Below are positions 55,823 through 64,000 of a stretch of DNA of 64,000 bases, piece after piece. The DNA is from Atherix ibis (Eukaryota; Arthropoda; Insecta; Diptera; Athericidae), in contig OY282608.1 in assembly GCA_958298945.1 (NCBI GenBank), forward strand, positions 81,020,806 to 81,084,805, read 5' to 3'. Made by a program: the position numbers and the translations under genes. The first letter of the stretch is position 1, and every line of letters begins with the position of its first letter. The notes under the pieces are model-generated. The model did not search any database. It worked only from the letters and a program-made list of their open reading frames with translations, and was not told where the DNA came from.

Positions 55823-57720
55823 AAACCAACAAACCAACAAACCAACAAACCAACAAACCAACAACCCAACAAACCAACAAACCAACAAACCAACAAACCA
55901 ACAAACCAACAAACCAACAAACCAACAAACCAACAACCCAACAAACCAACAAGCCAATAACGAACAAACCAACAAACCAACAAACCAACAAACCAACAAA
56001 CCAACAAACCGACAAACCAACAAGCCAATAACGAACAAACCAACAAACCAACAAACCAACAAATCAACAAAAAAATAAACCAACAAACCAATAAACCAAC
56101 AAACCAACAAACCAACAAACCAACAAACCAACAACCCAACAAACCAACAAGCCAACAAGCCAACAAACCAACAAGCCAATAACGAACAAACCAACAAACC
56201 AACAAACCAACAAACCAACAAACCAACAAACCAACAAACCAACAAACCAACAAACCAACAAACCAACAAACCAACAAACCAACAAACCAACAAACCAACA
56301 AACCAACAAACCAACAAACCAACAAGCCAACAAACCAACAAGCCAACAAATGAACTAACGAACAAACCAACAAACCAACAAACCAACAAACCAACATGCC
56401 AACAAGCCAACAAACCAACAAGCCAACAAACGAACAAACGAACAAACAAACAAACCAACAAACCAACAAACAAATAAACCAACAAACCAACAAACCAACA
56501 AACCAACAAACTCACAAACCAAAAAACCAACAAACCAACAAACAAACAAACCAACAAACCAACATGCCAACAAGCCAACAAACCAACAAGCCAATAACGA
56601 ACAAACCAACAAACCAACAAACCAACAAACCAACAAACAAACAAACCAACAAACCAACAAACCGACAAACCAACCAGCCAACAAGCCAACAAACCAACAA
56701 GCCAACAAACCAACAAACCAACAAACCAACAAGCCAAGAAACCAACAAACCAACAAACCAGCAAACAAATAAACAAATAAAACAACAAACCAACAAACCA
56801 ACAATCCAACAAACCCACAAACAAACAAACCAACATGCCAACAAGCCAACAACCCAACAAACAAACAAACGAACAAACGAACAAACTATCAAACCAACAA
56901 ACCAATAAACAAATAAACCAACAAACCAACAAACGAACAAACTAACAAACCAACAAACCAACAAACCAACAAACAAACAAACCAACAAACCAACAAACCA
57001 ACAAACTAACAAACCAACAAACCAACAAACCAACAAGCCAACAAGCCAACAAACCAACAAGCCAACAAGCCAACAAGCCAACAAACCAACAAGCCAACAA
57101 ACGAACAAACGAACAAACCAACAAACCAACAAACCAACAAACCAACAAACCAACAAACCAACAAACCAAAAAACCAACAAACCAACAAACCAACAAACCA
57201 ACAAACCAACAAACCAACAAACCAACAAGCCAACAAACCAACAAACCAACAAGCCAACAAACGAACAAACCAACAAACTAACAAACCAACAAACAAATAA
57301 ACCAACAAACCAATAAACCAACAAACCAAGAAACCAACAAACCAACAAACCAACAACCCAACAAACCAACAAACCAACAAACCAACAAACCAACAAACCA
57401 ACAAACCAACAAACCAACAAACCAACAAACCAACAAACCAACAAACCAACAAACCAACAAACCAACAAACCAACAAACCAACAAATCAACAAACCAACAA
57501 ACCACCAATTAAACAAACCAACAAACCAACAAGCCAACAAGCCAACAAACCAACAAGCCAATAACGATCAAACCAACAAACCAACAAATCAACAAACCAA
57601 CAAACCAACAAACCAACAAACCAACAAACCAACAAACCAACAAACCAACAAACCAACAAACCAACAAACCAACAAACCAACAAACCAACAAGCCAACAAG
57701 CCAACAAACCAACAAGCCAA
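55823..57720. repeat. Array segment with TAACGAAC sites, no clear local duplication
   Basis: GCCAATAACGAAC sites lie near 55,958, 56,029, 56,180 and 56,597, with CAATAACGATC near 57,562. The 56.39-56.91 kb part resembles 36.2-36.7 kb (CATGCC, then CCAACCAGCC, then AACAAATAAAAC). Only array units are seen. Confidence 0.6.
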
Positions 57721-58530
57721 CAAATGAACAAACGAACAAATCAACAAATCAACAAACCAACAAACCAACAAACCAACAAACCAACTAGCCAACAAGCCAA
57801 CAAATCAACAAGCCAACAAACGAACAAACGAACAAACCAACAAACAAATAAACCATCAAACCAACAAACCAACAAACCAACAAACCAACAAGCCAACAAA
57901 CCAAAAAACCAACAAACGAACAAACCAACAAACAAACAAACCAACAAACAAACAAACCAACAAACCAACATACCAACAAGCCAACAAACCAACAAGCCAA
58001 TAACGAACAAACCAACAAACCAACAAACCAACAAAGCAACAAACCAAAAAACCAACAAACCAACAAACCAACAAACCAACAAACAAACCAGCCAACAAAC
58101 CAACAAACCAACAAACCAACAAACCAACAAACCAACAAACCAACAAACCAACAAACCAACAAACCAACAAACCAACAAACCAACAAGCCAACAAGCCAAC
58201 AAACCAACAAGCCAACAAATGAACAAACGAAAAAATCAACAAATCAACAAACCAACAAACCAACAAACCAACAAACCAACTAGCCAACAAGCCAACAAAC
58301 CAACAAGCCAACAAACGAACAAACGAACAAACCAACAAACAAATAAACCATCAAACCAACAAACCAACAAACCAACAAACCAACAAACCAACAAGCCAAC
58401 AAACCAAAAAACCAACAAACGAACAAACCAACAAACAAACAAACCAACAAACAAACAAACCAACAAACCAACATACCAACAAGCCAAGAAACCAACAAGC
58501 CAATAACGAACAAACCAACAAACCAACAAA
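57690..58530. repeat. Short tandem duplication, period 495-503 bases
   Basis: AATGAACAAACGA followed by AATCAACAAATCAAC occurs at 57,724 and 58,219 (495). CATACCAACAAGCC occurs at 57,970 and 58,473 (503). CTAGCC variants near 57,785 and 58,281 also pair. Confidence 0.75.
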
Positions 58531-60300
58531 CCAACAAAGCAACAAACCAACAAACCAACAAACCAACAAACGAACAAACGAACAAACCAACAAACCAACA
58601 AATAAATAAACCAACAAAATAACAAACGAACAAACCAACAAACCAACAAACCAACGAACCAACAAACCAACAAACCAACAAACCAGCAAACCAACAAACC
58701 AACAAACCAACAAACCCACAAACCGACAAACCAACAAACCAACAAACCAACAAACCAACAAACCAACAAACCAACAAACCAACAAACCAACAAACCAACA
58801 AACCAACAAACCAACAAACCAACAAACCAACAAACCAACAAACCAACAAACCAACAAGCCAACAAGCCAACAAACCAACAAGCCAACAAACGAACAAACG
58901 AACAAACCAACAAACCCAAAAACCAACAAACAAATAAACCAACAAACCAATAAACCAACAAACCAACAAACCAACAAACCAACAAACCAACAACCCAACA
59001 AACCAACAAACCAACAAACCAACAAACCAACAAACCAACAAACTAACAACCCAACAAACCAACAAACCAACAAACCAACAAACCAACAAACAAACAAACC
59101 AACAAACCAACAAGCCAACAAGCCAACAAACCAACAAGCCAATAACGAACAAACCAACAAACCAACAAACCAAAAAACCAAAAAACCAACAAACCAACAA
59201 ACCAACAAACCAACAAACCAACAAACCAACAAACCAACAAACCAACAAACCAACAAACCAACAAACCAACAAACCAACAAACCAACAAGCCAACAAGCCA
59301 ACAAACCAACAAGCCAACAAACGAACAAACCAACAAACCAACAAACCAACAAACCAACAAACCAACAAACAAATAAACCAACAAACCAACAAACCAACAA
59401 ACCAACAAACCAACAAACCAACAAACCAACAAACCAACAAACCAACAAACCAAAAAACCAACAAACCAACAAACCAACAAACAAACAAACCAACAAACCA
59501 ACATGCCAACAAGCCAACAAACCAACAAGCCAATAACGAACAAACCAACAAACCAACAAACCAACAAACCAACAAACCAACAAACCAACGAACCAACAAA
59601 CCAACAAACCAACCAGCCAACAAGCCAACAAACCAACAAGCCAATAAATGAACAAACGAACAAACCAAAAAACCAACAAACCAACAAACCAACAAACAAA
59701 CAAGCCAACAAATGAACAAACGAATAAACCAATAAACTAACGAATAAATAAACCAACAAAGCAACAAACGAACAAACCAACAAACCAACAAACCAACAAA
59801 CCAAAAACCAATAAACCAACAACCCAACAAACCAACAAACCAACAAACCAACAAACCAACAAACAAACAAGCCAACAAGCCAACAAACAAACAAGCCAAC
59901 AAACGAACAAACGAACAAATGAACAAACCAACAAACAAATAAATCAACAAACCAATAAACCAAAAACCCAATAAACCAACAAACCAACATACCGACAAGC
60001 CAACAAATGAACAAACGAACAAACCAACAAACCAACAAACCAACAAACCAACAAACAAACAAGCCAACAAACGAACAAACGAACAAACCAACAAACTAAC
60101 AAACCAACAAATAAATAAACCATCAAACCAACAAACGAACAAAACAACAAACCAACAAACCAAAAAACCAACAAACCAACAAACCAACAAAACAACAAGC
60201 CAACAAACCAACAAACCAACAAGCCAACAAGCGAACAAACCAACAAACAAACAAACCAACAAACCAACAAACCAACAAGGCAACAAACCAACAAGCCAAC
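58530..60300. repeat. Array segment with diverged copies of right-domain blocks
   Basis: 58.57-58.93 kb resembles 53.5-53.82 and 55.44-55.76 kb (AAATAAATAAACC, CAACGAACC, AACCAGCA in that order). CATGCC is at 59,503, and a CTAACGAATAAATAAACC site at 59,737 is followed by the 5-A form CCAAAAACC. AAGGCAAC lies near 60,278. Confidence 0.6.
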
Positions 60301-60301
60301 A

Positions 60302-63300
60302 AACCAACAAACAAATAAACCAACAAACCAACAAACGAACAAACCAACAAACCAACAAACCAGCAAACCAACAAGCCAACAAACCAACAAACGAACAAAC
60401 CAACAAACCAACACACCAACAAACCAACAAACCAACAAACTAACAAGCCAACAAACCAACATGCCAACAAGCCAACAACCCAACAAACAAATAAACGAAC
60501 AAACGAACAAACCATCAAACCAACAAACCAATAAACTAATAAACCAACAAAGCAACAAACAAACAAACCAACAAACCAACATGCCAACAAGCCAACAAAC
60601 CAACAAGCCAATAACGAACAAACCAACAAACCAACAAACCAACAAACCAACCAGCCAACAAACCAACAAACCAACAATCCAATAAATGAACAAACGAACA
60701 AACCAAAAACCAACAAACCAACAAACCAACAAACAAACAAGCCAACAAATGAACAAACGAATAAACCAATAAACTAACGAATAAATAAACCAACAAAGCA
60801 ACAAACGAACAAACCAACAAACCAATAAACCAACAAACCAAAAACCAATAAACCAACAAACCAACAAACCAACAAACCAACAAACCAACAAACCAACAAA
60901 CCAACAAACAAACAAGCCAACAAGCCAACAAACAAACAAGCCAACAAACGAACAAACGAACAAATGAACAAACCAACAAACAAATAAATCAACAAACCAA
61001 TAAACCAAAAAACCAATAAACCAACAAACCAACAAACCGACAATCCAACAAATGAACAAACGTACAAACCAACAAACCAACAAACCAACAAACCAACAAA
61101 CCAACAAACCAACAACCCAACAAACCAACAAACCAACAAACCAACAAACCAACAAACTAACAACCCAACAAACCAACAAACCAACAAACCAACAAACCAA
61201 CAAACCAACAAACCAACAAACCAACAAACCAACCAGCCAACAAGCCAACAAACCAACAAGCCAATAAATGAACAAACGAACAAACCAAAAAACCAACAAA
61301 CCAACAAACCAACAAACCAACAAACAAACAAGCCAACAAATGAACAAACGAATAAACCAATAAACTAACGAATAAATAAACCAACAAAGCAACAAACGAA
61401 CAAACCAACAAACCAACAAACCAACAAACCAAAAACCAATAAACCAACAAACCAACAAACCAACAAACCAACAAACCAACAAACCAACAAACAAACAAGC
61501 CAACAAGCCAACAAACAAACAAGCCAACAAACGAACAAACGAACAAATGAACAAACCAACAAACAAATAAATCAACAAACCAATAAACCAAAAAACCAAT
61601 AAACCAACAAACCAACAAACCGACAAGCCAACAAATGAACAAACGAACAAACCAACAAACCAACAAACCAACAAACAAATAAACCAACAAACCAATAAAC
61701 CAACAAACCAACAAACCAACAAACCAACAAACCAACAACCCAACAAACCAACAAACCAACAAACCAACAAACCAACAAACCAACAAACTAACAACCCAAC
61801 AAACCAACAAACCAACAAACCAACAAACAAATAAACCAACAAACCAACAAACGAACAAACCAACAAACCAACAAACCAACAAACCAACAAGCCAACAAAC
61901 CAACAAACGAACAAACCAACAAACCAACACACCAACAAACCAACAAACCAACAAACTAACAAGCCAACAAACCAACATGCCAACAAGCCAACAACCCAAC
62001 AAACAAATAAACGAACAAACGAACAAACCATCAAACCAACAAACCAATAAACTAATAAACCAACAAAGCAACAAACAAACAAACCAACAAACCAACATGC
62101 CAACAAGCCAACAAACCAACAAGCCAATAACGAACAAACCAACAAACCAACAAACCAACAAACCAACAAACCAACAAACCAACAAACCAACCAGCCAACA
62201 AGCCAACAAACCAACAAGCCAATAAATGAACAAACGAACAAACCAAAAAACCAACAAACCAACAAACCAACAAACAAACAAGCCAACAAATGAACAAACG
62301 AATAAACCAATAAACTAACGAATAAATAAACCAACAAAGCAACAAACGAACAAACCAACAAACCAATAAACCAACAAACCAAAAACCAATAAACCAACAA
62401 ACCAACAAACCAACAAACCAACAAACCAACAAACAAACAAGCCAACAAGCCAACAAACAAACAAGCCAACAAACGAACAAACGAACAAATGAACAAACCA
62501 ACAAACAAATAAATCAACAAACCAATAAACCAAAAAACCAATAAACCAACAAACCAACAAACCGACAATCCAACAAATGAACAAACGTACAAACCAACAA
62601 ACCAACAAACCAACAAACCAACAAACCAACAAACCAACAACCCAACAAACCAACAAACCAACAAACCAACAAACCAACAAACCAACAAACTAACAACCCA
62701 ACAAACCAACAAACCAACAAACCAACAAACCAATAAACCAACAAACCAACAAACCAACAAACCAACCAGCCAACAAGCCAACAAACCAACAAGCCAATAA
62801 ATGAACAAATGCACAAACCAAAAAACCAACAAACCAACAAACCAACAAACTAACAAACAAACAAGCCAACAAATGAACAAACGAATAAACCAATAAACTA
62901 ACGAATAAATAAACCAACAAAGCAACAAACGAACAAACCAACAAACCAACAAACCAACAAACCAAAAACCAATAAACCAACAAACCAACAAACCAACAAA
63001 CCAACAAACCAACAAACCAACAAACAAACAAGCCAACAAGCCAACAAACAAACAAGCCAACAAACGAACAAACGAACAAATGAACAAACCAACAAACAAA
63101 TAAATCAACAAACCAATAAACCAAAAAACCAATAAACCAACAAACCAACAAACCGACAAGCCAACAAATGAACAAACGAACAAACCAACAAACCAACAAA
63201 CCAACAAACAAATGAACCAACAAACCAATAAACCAACAAACCAACAAACCAACAAACCAACAAACCAACAACCCAACAAACCAACAAACCAACAAACCAA

Positions 63301-63360
63301 CAAACCAACAAACCAACAAACTAACAACCCAACAAACCAACAAACCAACAAACCAACAAA
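60302..63360. repeat. Tandem duplication, period 1,516-1,541 bases
   Basis: Paired markers: AAATAAA at 60,313 and 61,829, CACACC at 60,412 and 61,928, ATGCC at 60,461 and 61,977, and CTAAT at 60,536 and 62,052 (all 1,516); CTAACGAATAAATAAACC at 60,774 and 62,315 (1,541); CGTAC at 61,061 and 62,586 (1,525); the next marker pair at 61,365 and 62,898 (1,533). Copies abut near 61.82 kb. Each copy contains two related ~0.6-kb halves. Confidence 0.82.
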
Positions 63361-64000
63361 CCAACAAACCAACAAACCAACAACCCAACAAACCAACAAA
63401 CCAACAAACCAACAAACCAACAAACCAACAAACTAACAACCCAACAAACCAACAAACCAACAAACCAACAAACCAACAAACCAACAAACCAACAAACAAA
63501 TAAACCAACAAACCAATAAACCAACAAACCAACAAACCAACAAACCAACAAACCAACAACCCAACAAACCAACAAACCAACAAACCAACAAACCAACAAA
63601 CTAACAACCCAACAAACCAACAAACCAACAAACCAACAAACCAACAAACCAACAAACAAACAAACCAACAAACCAACAAGCCAACAAGCCAACAAACCAA
63701 CAAGCCAATAACGAACAAACCAACAAACCAACAAACCAAAAAACCAAAAAACCAACAAACCAACAAACCAACAAACCAACAAACCAACAAACCAACAAAC
63801 CAACAAACCAACAAACCAACAAACCAACAAACCAACAAACCAACAAACCAACAAGCCAACAAGCCAACAAACCAACAAGCCAACAAACGAACAAACGAAC
63901 AAACCAACAAACCAACAAACCAACAAACCAACAAACCAACAAACAAATAAACCAACAAACCAACAAACCAACAAACCAACAAACCAACAAACCAACAAAC
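63360..64000. repeat. Array continues to window end
   Basis: Contains CTAACAACCC variants, a GCCAATAACGAAC site near 63,705 and a pair of AACCAAAA units near 63,739, then mostly exact units. The order resembles 58.97-59.3 kb. The array does not end within the window. Confidence 0.8.

Larger units (their letters stand above)
32513..62915. repeat. CTAACGAATAAATAAACC marker family (19 scattered copies)
   Basis: The 18-base string begins at 32,513, 38,577, 41,552, 45,765, 46,737, 47,039, 47,173, 48,259, 49,528, 50,508, 50,810, 50,944, 52,030, 53,972, 59,737, 60,774, 61,365, 62,315 and 62,898. Each is followed by CAACAAAGCAACAAACG and, about 60-80 bases on, by a shortened unit. It is the best single landmark of the right domain. 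It is simply a cluster of linked variant units; I see no sign that it is a binding site. Confidence 0.88.
1..64000. repeat. Giant (AACCAACA)n octanucleotide satellite array, both ends outside window
   Basis: Every line of the window is built from the 8-base unit AACCAACA in the same orientation; the − strand reads TGTTGGTT. The unit is itself two related tetramers, AACC and AACA. Most units are exact or carry one substitution. The commonest variants I see are AGCCAACA, AACGAACA, AACCAATA, AACCAAAA, AACAAACA, AACTAACA, ACCCAACA, AACCAGCA and AACCATCA. No stretch of unrelated sequence interrupts the array, so all gene-free space in the window is accounted for by this entry. The canonical unit is 37.5% C and lacks G and T, giving extreme strand asymmetry. 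Size and monotony fit eukaryotic heterochromatic satellite DNA; the species is not identifiable from the sequence alone. Confidence 0.98.
24000..64000. repeat. Right array domain (CAATAACGAAC / CTAACGAATAAATAAACC marker family)
   Basis: From about 26.38 kb onward the variant GCCAATAACAAAC, and then GCCAATAACGAAC, recurs many times. From 32.5 kb the string CTAACGAATAAATAAACC also recurs. Neither was seen in the first 24 kb. A6 tracts are sparser and exact-unit runs are longer than in the left domain. The shared base unit but private variants indicate separate local homogenisation of the two halves of the array. Confidence 0.75.

Noticed and set aside
59944..63423. Open frame of 1,159 codons on the − strand, the longest in the window, resembling a hydrophobic membrane protein
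   Set aside because: It is a translation of the satellite: LVCWFVGL repeated end to end, identical in character in all three − frames. It starts at TTG and ends only where a chance variant makes a stop. There is no domain, no signal for translation and no codon bias.
1..64000. CRISPR array or phage repeat
   Set aside because: There are no spacers: the sequence between any two repeats is itself the same repeat, and no cas-like gene is present.
1..64000. Telomere
   Set aside because: The unit AACCAACA/TGTTGGTT does not match the common telomere repeats (TTAGGG, TTTAGGG, TTAGG, TTGGGG, TTTTGGGG), and the dense variant and segmental-duplication structure is unlike a telomerase-made end. A subtelomeric position cannot be excluded.
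1..64000. Inverted copies, hairpins or transposon insertions inside the array
   Set aside because: I looked for stretches rich in G/T on the + strand and for any non-array sequence with terminal repeats and found none.
1..64000. Transcription-factor sites: ACAAACA fits the forkhead core RYAAAYA, and ACCAACC resembles plant MYB AC-elements
   Set aside because: Both arise inevitably from AACA/AACC tetramer runs in an A/C-only repeat. There is no promoter or gene nearby to give them meaning.
1..64000. Pure assembly or base-calling artefact
   Set aside because: Cannot be excluded without reads, but the linked rare variants kept in order over kilobases, with stepwise 8-base length changes, look like real duplication history rather than random consensus error.

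Overview
The whole 64,000-base window is one uninterrupted tandem array of an 8-base unit, AACCAACA on the + strand (TGTTGGTT on the − strand). The array runs off both ends of the window, so its true length is more than 64 kb. I see no unique-sequence gap, no recognisable gene, RNA gene, transposon, promoter or CRISPR array. The + strand is almost purely A and C; G and T appear only as point variants inside units. The unit is never found in the opposite orientation. A satellite block of this size and monotony points to a eukaryotic genome (heterochromatic satellite in a long-read assembly). I cannot name the species or chromosome position, and the unit matches no standard telomere repeat.

The information in the window lies in the variant units (for example AGCCAACA, AACGAACA, AACCAATA, AACCAAAA, AACTAACA, AACAAACA) and in occasional 6-, 7- or 12-base phase-shifting units. 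Their order acts as a barcode and shows that the array was built by repeated segmental duplication at many scales.

Left domain (1 to about 24 kb): rich in AACCAAAA units (A6 tracts). It carries private markers CACTAATCCAAGAAAC, TCAAGTCAAC and AGTCC/TGTCC. Duplications have periods of about 1,608-1,616 (1-2.65 kb), 144/160 (3.2-3.7 kb), 1,417-1,434 (4.6-7.5 kb), 1,236 (9.2-11.7 kb), 2,813 with an internal ~600-base loss in the second copy (11.6-16.6 kb), and 2,359-2,383 bases (19.6-23.5 kb).

Right domain (about 24-64 kb): marked by CAATAACRAAC variants, by CCACCATGCCAACAAAACAA (7 copies) and by CTAACGAATAAATAAACC (19 copies). Duplications have periods of about 5,427-5,491, 2,813, 367, 6,032-6,128, 1,412-1,659, 7,412-7,484, 2,975, 3,771, 1,942, 495-503 and 1,516-1,541 bases. 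Several are nested, and a chimeric junction lies near 41.14 kb.

Long open frames exist on both strands only because an 8-base unit without stop codons reads as the same eight-residue repeat in every frame (LVCWFVGL on −, NQQTNKPT on +). None is supported as a gene. I found no undescribed gene system here. What is worth study is the higher-order architecture and evolution of a giant octanucleotide satellite. All boundaries below were placed by eye from matching variant positions and are good to roughly ±10-50 bases unless stated.
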